Source: Streptomyces sp. NBC_00513
Lineage (GTDB): Bacteria; Actinomycetota; Actinomycetes; Streptomycetales; Streptomycetaceae
NCBI RefSeq assembly: GCF_041431415.1
Contig: NZ_CP107845.1
Location: 2,294,001 to 2,358,000, forward strand
Direction of reading: 5' to 3'
DNA length: 64,000 nt
Below, piece after piece: positions 25,517 through 33,740 of the stretch. Each line of letters begins with the position of its first letter. Position 1 is the stretch's first letter. A program made the position numbers and the translations under genes. The notes beneath the pieces are model-generated. The model was given only the letters and a program-made list of their open reading frames with translations, did no database searches and was not told the origin of the DNA.

Positions 25517-26508
25517 TGCGCTTCCTGCCGACCGACGAACAGCGCGAGTTCGTGCGGACGCTGCGCCGGCTGCTCGACGCGTCCGAGGTCCCGGCGGCCG
25601 TACGGGCCTGGGGCGCGGGCGACCACGCGCCGGGGCGGGCCCTGTGGTCCCGCCTCGCCGACACCGGCCTGTTCGCGCTCGCCGCCGGCGAGGAACACGA
25701 CGGGCTCGGGCCGCTGCCGCTGGAAGCGGCCCTCGGGTTCGTGGAGTTGGGGCGGGCCGGGGTGCCGGGTCCGGTGGTGGAGACGGTCGCGGCCTCGGTG
25801 CTGCTGGCGGGTCTGGACGACGAGGGGCCGGCGAAGCGTTTCCTCCCGGGGCTTCTCTCGGGCGGCGCCTCGGCCTCGCTGACCCTGCCGGACGCGGCCC
25901 CGTACGCCCTGGACGCGGACGCGGCCACGTACTGCTTCACGGTGTCGCGGGCCGGTGAATTGCGGCTGGCGGACCCGGACGGCGGACCGCCGGTCCTGCG
26001 CTCGACCGACCCGACGCGCAGACTGCTGCGCCCCCCGGCCGGGGGCGGTGAGCTGCTGGCCCGCGGGCCCTCGGTGACGGCGGCGGCGCGCAGCGCCCTG
26101 GGGTGGGCGCGGCTGCTGACGGCGGCGCAGTGCCTGGGCGTCGGGGAGACCCTGTTGACGCGGACGGTGGAGTACGCGAAGCAGCGCACGCAGTTCGGCA
26201 CGCGGATCGGCGGGTTCCAGGCGGTCAAGCACCGGCTGGCGGACACCCTGCTGGGCCTGGAGTTCGCCCGGCCGCTGGTGTGGGCGGCCGGGCTGTCCCT
26301 CGATCCGGGCGAGGTCGCGGCGGCGAAGCTCGCGGCGGGCGAGGCCTCGTACGCGGCGGCGATGACGGCGCTCCAACTCCACGGGGCGGTCGGCTACACC
26401 GAGGAGTTGGACCTGTCGCTGTGGCTGCGCAAGGCGCGCCCGCTGCGGGACGCGTGGGGGACGCCGTCGGCGTGCCGGGCGGCGGTGCTCGGGGCCGCCG
26501 GGCGGTAG
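25516..26508 (+). CDS. acyl-CoA dehydrogenase, short partner subunit (FadE32/33-like)
   Basis: 330-residue acyl-CoA dehydrogenase, shorter than the usual ~380, as found for one subunit of the alpha2-beta2 steroid dehydrogenases. It has the N-terminal helical domain (LPTDEQREFVRTLRRLL) and the C-terminal FAD segment YAKQRTQFGTRIGGFQAVKH with LHGAVGYTEELDL. Its start overlaps the FadE31-like stop (TGATG), so the two are made in equal amounts. Heteromer formation is inferred from family knowledge. It ends the plus-strand transcript. Confidence 0.85.
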   Translation: MRFLPTDEQREFVRTLRRLLDASEVPAAVRAWGAGDHAPGRALWSRLADTGLFALAAGEEHDGLGPLPLEAALGFVELGRAGVPGPVVETVAASVLLAGLDDEGPAKRFLPGLLSGGASASLTLPDAAPYALDADAATYCFTVSRAGELRLADPDGGPPVLRSTDPTRRLLRPPAGGGELLARGPSVTAAARSALGWARLLTAAQCLGVGETLLTRTVEYAKQRTQFGTRIGGFQAVKHRLADTLLGLEFARPLVWAAGLSLDPGEVAAAKLAAGEASYAAAMTALQLHGAVGYTEELDLSLWLRKARPLRDAWGTPSACRAAVLGAAGR

Positions 26509-26553
26509 CGGTGGCCGCGGTCCCCGCCGCGGTCGCGGTCCCGGGCGTGATCG

Positions 26554-26578
26554 CGGTCGCGTTCGTGGGGCGCGACCG
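26554..26578. terminator. hairpin between convergent fadE and methyltransferase genes
   Basis: CGGTCGCG (26554-26561) pairs with CGCGACCG (26571-26578) around a 9-nt loop. It lies 46 nt after the dehydrogenase stop and 13 nt before the methyltransferase stop on the other strand. Confidence 0.55.
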
Positions 26579-26590
26579 TCACCGCACCCG

Positions 26591-27325
26591 TCACAGGACG
26601 CTCACGTGGAGGCTGACCACGTACGGCTCCTCCACCGTGCCGTCCGGGAAGAGGGCGCCCAGCACCGACCGCTCCCGGTCCGTGAACTCCCGGGTGCCGG
26701 CCTCGCCGAGGAGCAGGAACGCCGAGTGGCTGGCGAGGTTGGCGAGGTGCTCGTCGAGGGTGATCCGGCGGGACCAGGGCACGGTGCGGGTGCGGAAACC
26801 GGAGTCGAGGCCGGCGGGCAGCGTGCGGAAGGACACGCCGTCGGCGCCGAAGAGGGCCCGGATCCGCGCGGCCTGTTCGGCGACCCACGGCACCGACTCG
26901 TCCATGTCGTTCCACCAGATCGCGAGCGCGCCGCCGGGCCGCAGCACGCGGCGGGCCTCGGGGACGGAGCGGGCGGGGTCGGTCCAGTGCCAGGCCTGCG
27001 CGTAGGTGAGCAGGTCGAAGGCGTCGCCGGCCAGCGGCAGCCGGTCGCCGTCCCCGCGCACCAGCGGTATCCCGGGGTGCGCGCGGCGCAGTTCGGCGGC
27101 CATCCCGTCGCCGGGTTCGACGGCGAGGACGTGCGCCCCGCGCGCGTGGAGCAGGGCCGTCGCGATGCCGGTCCCGGCCCCCACGTCGGCGACCCGGGAG
27201 CCGGCGAGCGGGCGCCCGCTCAGCTCCTCCAGGGCGTCGAGGAGCGCGTCGGGGTAGGCGGGCCGGTGCGCGGCGTACAGCGCGGCGGCGGCGTCGAAGG
27301 AGCGGGCGCGGGAGGGGGTCGTCAT
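26591..27325 (-). CDS. class I SAM-dependent methyltransferase
   Basis: 244-residue methyltransferase of the type 11 (UbiE/Coq5-like) group. Motif I is VADVGAGTGIATALL (about 45-59), motif post-I LAVEPGDGM, and LTYAQAWHWTDP (about 108-119) matches the small-molecule methyltransferases often annotated as Rv1377c-like. It has no membrane segment. The substrate is unknown. It converges on the fadE pair and has its own promoter, with 107 nt to the esterase gene upstream; no evidence ties it to steroid breakdown. Confidence 0.85.
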   Translation of the reverse strand: MTTPSRARSFDAAAALYAAHRPAYPDALLDALEELSGRPLAGSRVADVGAGTGIATALLHARGAHVLAVEPGDGMAAELRRAHPGIPLVRGDGDRLPLAGDAFDLLTYAQAWHWTDPARSVPEARRVLRPGGALAIWWNDMDESVPWVAEQAARIRALFGADGVSFRTLPAGLDSGFRTRTVPWSRRITLDEHLANLASHSAFLLLGEAGTREFTDRERSVLGALFPDGTVEEPYVVSLHVSVL

Positions 27326-27431
27326 GGGCCCATTCTTCGCGCCGCCGCCGATCTTCGACAGCGGTTCGCCGGCGCCCGGGCGCGTCCGGGGAGCACCGCA
27401 CGGCCTCCACGGGCCGGACCGTGCCGCCCCC

Positions 27432-28307
27432 TCAGCCCCTGATCCACGCGGCGGCCGCCGCGTACGCCGCGCCGGCGGCCGGCAGCGGTGTGCCCAGGAA
27501 GCCGTGGAAGACGCCCGGGTACAGCTGGACGCCGCAGTCCACGCCCGCCTCCCCCAGCCGGCGGGCGTAGGCCAGCCCCTCGTCCCGCAGCACGTCGCAG
27601 TCGGCGAGGACGATCAGGGTGCGCGGCAGTGCGGTCAGGTCGGGGGCGCGCAGCGGCGAGACGTGCGGGTGCGCGGGGTCCCCGCCGTACCGGTCCCAGT
27701 ACCAGGCCATGTGGGCGGCGGTGTGGAAGTACCCCCGCCCGTACCTCTCCGCGGACGGGGTGTTCATGGCCGCGTCCAGGGGCGGGTAGAACAGCAGTTG
27801 GCCCGCGAGGAGTTCGGGGGCCCGCAGCGCGGTCACGGCCGCCAGGGTGCCCCCGCTGGAGTCCCCGGCGACGATCGTCCGGTCGGGGTCGCAGCCCAGC
27901 GCGGCGGCTCGGGAGCGGGCCCACAGCAGCGCGGTCAGCGCGTCGTCGGGCGCGGCGGGCCAGGGGTGTTCGGGGGCGAGCCGGTAGTCGACGGAGACGA
28001 CGACCGCGCCCGAGGCGGCGGCGAGCCGGCGGCAGCCGGGGTCATGGGTGTCGAGGTCGCACATGACCCAGCCGCCGCCGTGGAGGTAGACGACGAGCGG
28101 GCGCCCCGAGGCTCCGGGGTCGGGGTCGTACACGCGGACGGGGACCCCGCGGGCGTCGTCGTCGTGCACGTCGGCCACCGCGGGTCCGGGGGCGCGCCCG
28201 CCGGCGGTGGCCGCGGCCCGCAGGGCGTCCGGGTCGCCGGGGCCGGGGAAGGCCGCGGCCATGAGGTCGCACAGCCGCCGGGCGGCGGGCGAGAGGGAGT
28301 CGCTCAT
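27432..28307 (-). CDS. alpha/beta-hydrolase esterase, hormone-sensitive lipase family
   Basis: 291-residue carboxylesterase. The oxyanion-hole motif HGGGW (about residue 77), the nucleophile elbow GDSSGG (about 150) and the C-terminal FHGFLG with the catalytic histidine (about 267) define family IV (HSL). There is no signal peptide. The ATG at 28307 overlaps the SDR stop by 4 nt (ATGA), so it is translated together with a hydroxysteroid-type SDR. It may hydrolyse an ester of a steroid or other alcohol; the substrate is inferred from this neighbour only. Confidence 0.88.
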   Translation of the reverse strand: MSDSLSPAARRLCDLMAAAFPGPGDPDALRAAATAGGRAPGPAVADVHDDDARGVPVRVYDPDPGASGRPLVVYLHGGGWVMCDLDTHDPGCRRLAAASGAVVVSVDYRLAPEHPWPAAPDDALTALLWARSRAAALGCDPDRTIVAGDSSGGTLAAVTALRAPELLAGQLLFYPPLDAAMNTPSAERYGRGYFHTAAHMAWYWDRYGGDPAHPHVSPLRAPDLTALPRTLIVLADCDVLRDEGLAYARRLGEAGVDCGVQLYPGVFHGFLGTPLPAAGAAYAAAAAWIRG

Positions 28308-29095
28308 CGGGCCGTCGTCCCCCCGTCCACGGTGAACTCGCCGCCGGTGACGTACGAGGAGGCGTCCGAGCAGAGGAACCGGACCAGTTCCCCGACCTCC
28401 TCGGGCCGGCCCATGCGGCCCAGCGGCACGTGGGACCAGTCCTTGTCCGACACTGCGGAGATCATCGGGGTGTCGATGGCGCCCGGGTGTACGGAGTTGA
28501 CGCGGATCCGGTCCCCCGCCAGGTCCAGGGCGGCCGACCGGGTCAGCCCGCGCAGGGCGAACTTGGTGGATCCGTAGGCCGCGTGGCCCGGGATGCCGAC
28601 CAGTCCGGCGGTGGAGGACACGTTGACGATCGAACCGCCCCCGCCGGCGCGCATGACGGGGGCGACGGCCTGGATGCCGAGGAAGGGGCCGAGCAGGTTG
28701 ACCCGCAGCAGCGCCTCGAAGTCGGCGAGGGACTGCCGCTCCACGTGGGCGGTGCGCCACAGGGCCGCGTTGTTGACGAGCGCCGAGATCGTGCCGAAGG
28801 CGGCCACGGCCTCCCGTACGACCCGGGCCCAGCCGTCGGCGTCGGCCACGTCGTGGTGGACGTACAGCCCCTGGTCCTCCAGGGTCGCGGCGACCTCCCG
28901 GCCCTCCTCCTCCCGGATGTCGGTGACGACGACCCGGGCTCCCGCCTCCGCGCACAGGCGGGCCTCGGCGGCGCCCTGCCCGCGCCCGGCGCCGGTGATG
29001 ACGACGACCTTGCCGTCCAGTGGGATCACGGTTCGGCCCTCCAGGGCACGTGAGCGCGGGATGACCTTCCGGCCCCACCGGCGGATGGTCTCCAC
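28304..29095 (-). CDS. SDR-family oxidoreductase, 3alpha(20beta)-hydroxysteroid dehydrogenase-like
   Basis: Short-chain dehydrogenase with [18 protein letters not shown], catalytic Ser in VSSTAG and YGSTK. The block [15 protein letters not shown], then [13 protein letters not shown] and [14 protein letters not shown], resembles the 3alpha,20beta-hydroxysteroid dehydrogenase of Streptomyces. Two starts are credible: GTG at 29095 (GGGAGG 5 nt upstream; 263 residues) and GTG at 29029 (GGAGGG 7 nt upstream; 241 residues, the usual SDR length). I give the longer one because the extra codons also have G/C third positions. It forms a two-gene operon with the esterase, divergent from a PadR regulator. 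Confidence 0.85.
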   Translation of the reverse strand: METIRRWGRKVIPRSRALEGRTVIPLDGKVVVITGAGRGQGAAEARLCAEAGARVVVTDIREEEGREVAATLEDQGLYVHHDVADADGWARVVREAVAAFGTISALVNNAALWRTAHVERQSLADFEALLRVNLLGPFLGIQAVAPVMRAGGGGSIVNVSSTAGLVGIPGHAAYGSTKFALRGLTRSAALDLAGDRIRVNSVHPGAIDTPMISAVSDKDWSHVPLGRMGRPEEVGELVRFLCSDASSYVTGGEFTVDGGTTAR

Positions 29096-29204
29096 GCACG
29101 CCTCCCGGGGGGACGGGGCCAGGTATGCCTATGAGGAATACTTCTAGCAGTCACGTTCTGTCGAGGGAAGAGAGCCCGCGCGGACCGGTCGTAGACTGCG
29201 CCGC

Positions 29205-29792
29205 GTGGCAGACGAGACGAACAGGCGCACCCTCCCCGCGACCGGCTGGGCAGTGCTCGGGCTGCTCTCCTTCGGCGAGGAGCTCTCCGGCTACGACCTG
29301 AAGAAGTGGTCCGACCGATCGCTGCGCTTCTTCTACTGGAGCCCGTCCTTCAGTCAGATCTACAGCGAACTCAAGCGGCTGGAGAAGGCCGGATACGCCT
29401 CCTCGCGCCTGATCGCCCAGGAGACCGGCACCCGCGACAAACGCGTGTACCGGATCACCGACGAAGGCATGACGGCCGTACGGGAATGGGCGCGCGAGGC
29501 GCCGGTCGACCCACCGGTGCTCAAGCACGGCCCCATGCTCCGACTGTGGCTCGGCCACCTGCTGGAGCCGGAGCAGATGCGCGAAGTCCTGCTACGGCAA
29601 CGGGAGTTCGCGGAGACGATGCGCCTCAGTGCGGTGGCGGACGCGGAAGAGGCCGAACAGGAGGCCTCCTGGGCCTACCCGGCGCTGACCCTCAAGTGGG
29701 CCGAACGGTACTACGCCTCCGAGCGCGACCTGGCGGCCGCGATGCTCGACGACATCGAGGCACTCGCGGCGGAGCGCGGCACACGGCCGTAG
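29205..29792 (+). CDS. PadR-family transcriptional regulator
   Basis: 195-residue PadR-type repressor with an N-terminal winged helix (TGWAVLGLLSFGEELSGYDL, IYSELKRLEKAGYASS) and the C-terminal Vir-type helical dimerisation domain from about residue 100. GTG start. It is divergent from the SDR-esterase operon with 109 nt between, the standard arrangement for a PadR repressor of an adjacent catabolic operon. The A/T-rich stretch around 29124-29153 is the likely shared promoter; I see no clear ATGT-N-ACAT operator. Confidence 0.9.
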   Translation: MADETNRRTLPATGWAVLGLLSFGEELSGYDLKKWSDRSLRFFYWSPSFSQIYSELKRLEKAGYASSRLIAQETGTRDKRVYRITDEGMTAVREWAREAPVDPPVLKHGPMLRLWLGHLLEPEQMREVLLRQREFAETMRLSAVADAEEAEQEASWAYPALTLKWAERYYASERDLAAAMLDDIEALAAERGTRP

Positions 29793-29942
29793 GCCCGGCG
29801 GAACCCGCGGCGGCGGCCGAGTCCGTCTCCTCGGAGCCCGGCGCCGCGCGTCGCGGGCCCGATGATCCGATCGCACGGGGGCCTGGGAGCGGCCGGCGCG
29901 ACACCGGGTTTCGGCGCCGCCGGCTGCCGTACGCTCGGCGCC

Positions 29943-30671
29943 ATGACGGGTAGCGCGATAAACCTCCGCAAGTTGGAAGAAGCCGCTCCGGCGTTGGTGA
30001 ACCTGTACAAGAGCGCCGGGGTGTCGCTGCGCAAACACGGCATGGAGGGCGGTCGGGCCTGCGTGTACCTGGTCCTGGACTACTCGGGGTCGATGCGCCC
30101 GTACTACCAGGACGGCAGCGTGCAGTCCCTCGCCGATCGGGTACTGGGGCTCTCCGCCCACCTGGACACCGACGGCCGGGTGCCCGTCGTGTTCTTCTCC
30201 ACGGAGGTGGACGCGGTCGCGGAGGTCTCCCTGGCCGACCACGCCGGGCGCGTCACCGAGATCGCCGCCGGCCTGGGCCACATGGGCAAGACGGCCTACC
30301 ACCTGGCGATGGACGCGGTCATCGACCACTACCTCGACTCGGGCTCCTCGGCCCCGGCCCTGGTGGTCTTCCAGACGGACGGCGGCCCGATCAACAAGCT
30401 CGCGGCGGAGCGCTACCTCTGCAAGGCCGCCCGGCTGCCGCTGTTCTGGCAGTTCGTCGGCTTCGGCAACACCCGCAGCACCCAGTTCGACTTCCTGCGC
30501 CGCCTCGACGAACTGCCCGTCCCCGCGAAGCGGGTCGTCGACAACGCGGGCTACTTCCACGCCGGCGAGGATCCGCGCCGGGTCCCGGACGACGTGCTGT
30601 ACGACCGGCTGGTCGCGGAGTTCCCGTCCTGGCTGGCGGCGGCCCGGGCGGCCGGCATCGTGCGCGTCTGA
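29943..30671 (+). CDS. von Willebrand factor A domain protein, TerF-like
   Basis: 242-residue vWA protein related to the C-terminal half of tellurium-resistance protein TerF. The metal-ion adhesion site is DYSGSM (about 47-52), with the later ligands in GKTAYH and QTDGG. The N-terminal SAINLRKLEEAAPALVNLYKSAGVSL is the typical lead-in of this group. There is no signal peptide, so it should be cytosolic. TerD-like partners are absent here. Function in stress response is known only for the family. Confidence 0.87.
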   Translation: MTGSAINLRKLEEAAPALVNLYKSAGVSLRKHGMEGGRACVYLVLDYSGSMRPYYQDGSVQSLADRVLGLSAHLDTDGRVPVVFFSTEVDAVAEVSLADHAGRVTEIAAGLGHMGKTAYHLAMDAVIDHYLDSGSSAPALVVFQTDGGPINKLAAERYLCKAARLPLFWQFVGFGNTRSTQFDFLRRLDELPVPAKRVVDNAGYFHAGEDPRRVPDDVLYDRLVAEFPSWLAAARAAGIVRV

Positions 30672-30707
30672 GCGGCGGCGGCGCGCGATCCGCGCTTGGA
30701 TGGAGGG

Positions 30708-31235
30708 ATGACGACGACGAACAACTGGGCCGTGTTCGAGACGGCGGAGCCGGAGTTCGCGGCGGCCGTCCGGGCCCGCTTCGCACGGTATCCGCACCAC
30801 GTCCTCGGCACCCTCCGCAAGGACGGCTCGCCCCGACTGGCCGGGCTGAACGTGGACATCCGCGGCGGTGAACTGTGGCTCGGCATGATGGCCGGTTCCA
30901 TGAAGGCCAGGGACCTCCAGCGCGACCCCCGTTTCGCGCTGCACTCCAACCCGGGCCCCGGCGAGGAGATGGAGGGCGGGGACGTCCGGATCTCCGGGCG
31001 GGCGCTGGAGCTCGTGGACCCGCCGGAGCTCCACCGGTACGCGGAGGAGACCGAGACCCCGCACCCCTTCCACCTCTTCCACGCCGACCTGACGGAGATC
31101 GTGCGGATCACCGTCGAGGGCGACGACCTGGTGGTGCGGACGTGGACCCCGGCGCGCGGCGTCCACACCCTGCGCCGGGGCAACGACGACGAGCCGCCGC
31201 GCGAGGACCCGGCCGAGGACTCCCCCGCCGGCTGA
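30708..31235 (+). CDS. pyridoxamine 5'-phosphate oxidase-fold FMN/F420-binding protein
   Basis: 175-residue split-barrel protein. HHVLGTLRKDGSPRLAGLNV and ELWLGMMAGSMKARDLQRDP are the flavin/deazaflavin-binding strands of the PNPOx-like superfamily. The ~20-residue acidic, proline-rich tail is extra. ATG has GAGGG upstream. It follows the vWA gene by 36 nt and ends 8 nt from the convergent DUF1906 gene. Substrate and cofactor (FMN or F420) cannot be decided from the sequence. Confidence 0.83.
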   Translation: MTTTNNWAVFETAEPEFAAAVRARFARYPHHVLGTLRKDGSPRLAGLNVDIRGGELWLGMMAGSMKARDLQRDPRFALHSNPGPGEEMEGGDVRISGRALELVDPPELHRYAEETETPHPFHLFHADLTEIVRITVEGDDLVVRTWTPARGVHTLRRGNDDEPPREDPAEDSPAG

Positions 31236-31243
31236 GACGACCC

Positions 31244-32536
31244 TCAGGCCAGGGGGCCGAGCCCGATCGCCCCGGGGACGACGAGGAGGCGGGGATCGAC
31301 GTCGATCCAACTGCGGTCGATGTTGATCGTCACCCCGCCGTACGTGGCGTCGTGACCGCCGCGGAACTGGTGGGCCCGGCGCGGGCCCGCCCACTTGGTC
31401 GTCCCGGTGGGCAGGCCCATGTCGGCGTCCGAGACGCTCGCGGAGAGGTTCCAGCGGGCCACCCACAGCACGTCCGGCATGGCCTGCGGCGCCTGGTGGT
31501 GGTGCGCGCTCAGCGCCGGCACCCCGGAGGCCGCGTGCACGTAGGCCGCCGACTTGTAGCCCAGCTCGTGCAACCGCACCGTCCAGGCGGTGAGGTAGGC
31601 CACGACCGGGGCGTCCCAGGTGGCCCGATCGGTGTAGTGCTCCAGGTCGTTGTAGAGGAGCGTGCCCGCGCCCAGGCCCAGTGACCGTGCCGCGTCGGCG
31701 GCGCCCTCGGCGGCGGCGATGCCCTGCTCGTTGGCCCGGGAGGGGTCGGTGGACAGCCCGGTGGTGTTGCTGCGCCAGGGCTGCGGGCCCACCCAGATCG
31801 GCATCAGGTGCCAGCCCGCCCCGGTCTGCCTGCGGATCCAGCCGGAGGTCAGTTGCGGCTGCGCGCAGGCCCGGGCCAGGCCGCCGATGTACACGCCGAC
31901 GGCGCCGAAGGGCGAGCCCTGCCGCCAGGCGGTCATCGCCGGCTGGGTCGGGGCGGTGCAGGCGTCGAAGCCGAGGCCGGTGAACGGTTCCTGGGCGCTG
32001 CGGGGCGCCGGCAGGGCGGCGGTCACGACGTCAACCGCCGTCCCGGGGGCGCCGGCCGGCGTGCGGCGGGCCCGCTCCAGGAGGCCGCGTACCGCGTCGG
32101 GCCCGGTGCCGTACGAGACGGTGGCCATCACCCCGGAGCCGCGCAGCGCGTACCGCAGCTCGTTGCTGTCGCTCCCGGTCCGCGGGAGCGGAGCCCCGGG
32201 GCTCGCCTTCAGGGTGGGGACGTCGGCGCGCGGCGGGGCACCGTCGAGGGGCTCCAGGTGCAGGGTGTCGGCGCGGTTGACGGCGGCCCGGCCGGTGCAT
32301 TCGGCCTGGGTCCCGGCGTGGCCGAGGTACAGCGTGGGCCGGTCGAGGCGCAGGCAGGCGTCGGGGGTCCGGTCGAGGTCGACGACCCGCCAGTCGGCGG
32401 GGACGGTGAGCCGCAGCCCGCGGTAGTCGACGGTGCGTCCTTCGCCGCCCGGGGCGGTGACGGCGACCGCGGCCTGGGCGGGCATGAGCAGGGCGGCGCC
32501 CAGCAGACAGCGCAGCAGCAGCATTCGGGAGGGCAT
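31244..32536 (-). CDS. secreted DUF1906 glycoside-hydrolase-like protein (Rv2525c-like)
   Basis: 430-residue exported protein with a signal peptide (LLLRCLLGAALLMPAQAAVA). The C-terminal ~220 residues form the DUF1906 TIM-barrel domain: GLGFDACTAPTQPAMTAW, VGVYIGG, LMPIWVGPQ, LLYNDLEHY and HQFRGGHDATYGG. The N-terminal ~180 residues are a separate region with three cysteines. Family members are thought to act on the cell wall; Rv2525c is a Tat-exported member. It has no obvious link to its neighbours. Confidence 0.85.
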   Translation of the reverse strand: MPSRMLLLRCLLGAALLMPAQAAVAVTAPGGEGRTVDYRGLRLTVPADWRVVDLDRTPDACLRLDRPTLYLGHAGTQAECTGRAAVNRADTLHLEPLDGAPPRADVPTLKASPGAPLPRTGSDSNELRYALRGSGVMATVSYGTGPDAVRGLLERARRTPAGAPGTAVDVVTAALPAPRSAQEPFTGLGFDACTAPTQPAMTAWRQGSPFGAVGVYIGGLARACAQPQLTSGWIRRQTGAGWHLMPIWVGPQPWRSNTTGLSTDPSRANEQGIAAAEGAADAARSLGLGAGTLLYNDLEHYTDRATWDAPVVAYLTAWTVRLHELGYKSAAYVHAASGVPALSAHHHQAPQAMPDVLWVARWNLSASVSDADMGLPTGTTKWAGPRRAHQFRGGHDATYGGVTINIDRSWIDVDPRLLVVPGAIGLGPLA

Positions 32537-32908
32537 GGGCCACAGTTACCAGACGGCAGGTGCCCTCAACCGCGCCGCGATCCGCCGTACATGGGCCGTA
32601 CGGCCTACGGTCGGACCCGCCCGGGCGGCGGCCCCCGCCCCCTCCCGGATCCGGCCCGCCGAACCCCGGACCGGTGTCCGGCCCTCGTCGGGCGGAACCG
32701 GCGCCCTCGCCGCTCCCGCGACGCGTCACCCGCACGAGCGAACCGGGCCCGGCCCCGTCACGACGGGCGCCGTGACGACCCGTCACGACGGGCGGTACCG
32801 CCCCCCAGCGGTACCGCCCGTCGTGTTTCCCGCTCCCCCGCCGAGGAGCGGCCCCGTGGCCCGGCGGTCGACGCACACCCCCACGGCGCGCCGTCCCGCC
32901 GGGCCGGC
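32537..32908. other. 372-nt intergenic region with no gene
   Basis: Nothing coding is convincing here. The region contains a large hairpin (32784-32825) and, next to it, two copies of CCGTCACGACGGGC (starting near 32756 and 32780), the second running into the hairpin. The remainder is proline/arginine-codon-like G/C-rich sequence. The DUF1906 promoter must lie between about 32540 and 32780. Confidence 0.7.
32784..32825. terminator. 18-bp perfect hairpin after the lipoprotein gene
   Basis: CACGACGGGCGGTACCGC (32784-32801) and its exact complement (32808-32825) enclose CCCCCA. It lies 83 nt after the stop of the minus-strand lipoprotein gene. TTTCCC follows on the plus strand. Confidence 0.75.
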
Positions 32909-33592
32909 TCAGCAGTCCCGTACGCCGGCCGGCGGCTGGAAGACCCCGTCGAGGGCGCGGTCCGCGGTGAGCACGACCAGCGTCCAGTCGATCGAGGAAT
33001 CGGCGCTCGGGAGCCGGAGTTCGTCCGGCAGGTCGTCCTCGGTGATCTCGTCACCGACGTACAGGACGGACAGCGTTCCCCCGCATACCTGCGGTGGCGG
33101 GGGGACGCTCCCCGGGGCGAACCCGTCGCTGGGCCCGACCTTGACGACGACCGTGTTGATCGGCTTGTAGGAGTGGGAGTAGCCCGGCTTGCTCGTGGCG
33201 CGGGTCATGTCGACCCGGAAGTGGCTGATCTTCACCTCCACCGCCTCGCACGGGCGTTTGCCGTCCTTCAGGCTCAGGTAGACCCCGGTGTCCGTCATGA
33301 ACAGGGCGCTGTAGTCCGGGCGGTCCTTGCTCCTGAGGGCCTTGAGGTAGTCGGCCTTCTCGTCCGGGCCCATGCCGGAGGTGACCGTGCACGTCGGGGT
33401 CGGCGAGGGGGTGGGTGTGGGTGTGGGTGTCGGGGAGGGTGTGGGCGTCGGTGCGGCGGCGGAGGACATCGTCGTGCTCGGCACGAGCGGATCGGAGGGC
33501 AGGGACCGGGGCGCCCCATGCCCTCCGCAGCCCGCGAGCGCGAGCGCGGGAACGGTCAGGAACGCAACCACGAGTACGCGTAATCGACGCAT
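32909..33592 (-). CDS. secreted lipoprotein with Pro-Thr linker, unknown function
   Basis: 227-residue lipoprotein: signal peptide VVAFLTVPALALAGC with the lipobox LAGC (Cys21). Residues about 48-67 are a PT/PS repeat (PTPTPSPTPTPTPTPSPTPT), a wall-spanning linker. The folded part (from about residue 68) has cysteines at CTVTSG, RPCEAV, QVCGG and the C-terminal VRDC, suggesting two disulfides. I do not recognise the domain. The gene is divergent from the LAL regulator. Confidence 0.85.
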   Translation of the reverse strand: MRRLRVLVVAFLTVPALALAGCGGHGAPRSLPSDPLVPSTTMSSAAAPTPTPSPTPTPTPTPSPTPTCTVTSGMGPDEKADYLKALRSKDRPDYSALFMTDTGVYLSLKDGKRPCEAVEVKISHFRVDMTRATSKPGYSHSYKPINTVVVKVGPSDGFAPGSVPPPPQVCGGTLSVLYVGDEITEDDLPDELRLPSADSSIDWTLVVLTADRALDGVFQPPAGVRDC

Positions 33593-33669
33593 GCGGCCTC
33601 CTCGTCAGACACAGCCGGAGTCGATTCCGAGCGTGACAGCCCGCCTGCCGTCCCACATCCGTGGAACCA

Positions 33670-33679
33670 CCTACGTAGG
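33670..33679. promoter_or_regulatory. 10-bp palindrome in the lipoprotein / LAL regulator promoter
   Basis: CCTACGTAGG is a perfect palindrome located between the two divergent starts (33592 and 33741). It could be an operator for either gene. It is short, so chance occurrence is possible. Confidence 0.3.
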
Positions 33680-33740
33680 CCGGGCGTACGGGAGACAATC
33701 CGGGTGTACCGGTCCGGGCCGGCGCCGACTCGGGGGGCTG

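Noticed and set aside
32754..32797. Duplicated CCGTCACGACGGGC as an attachment site or operator pair
   Set aside because: The second copy is simply part of the terminator hairpin and the first adjoins it; there is no integrase or regulator nearby to support another role.
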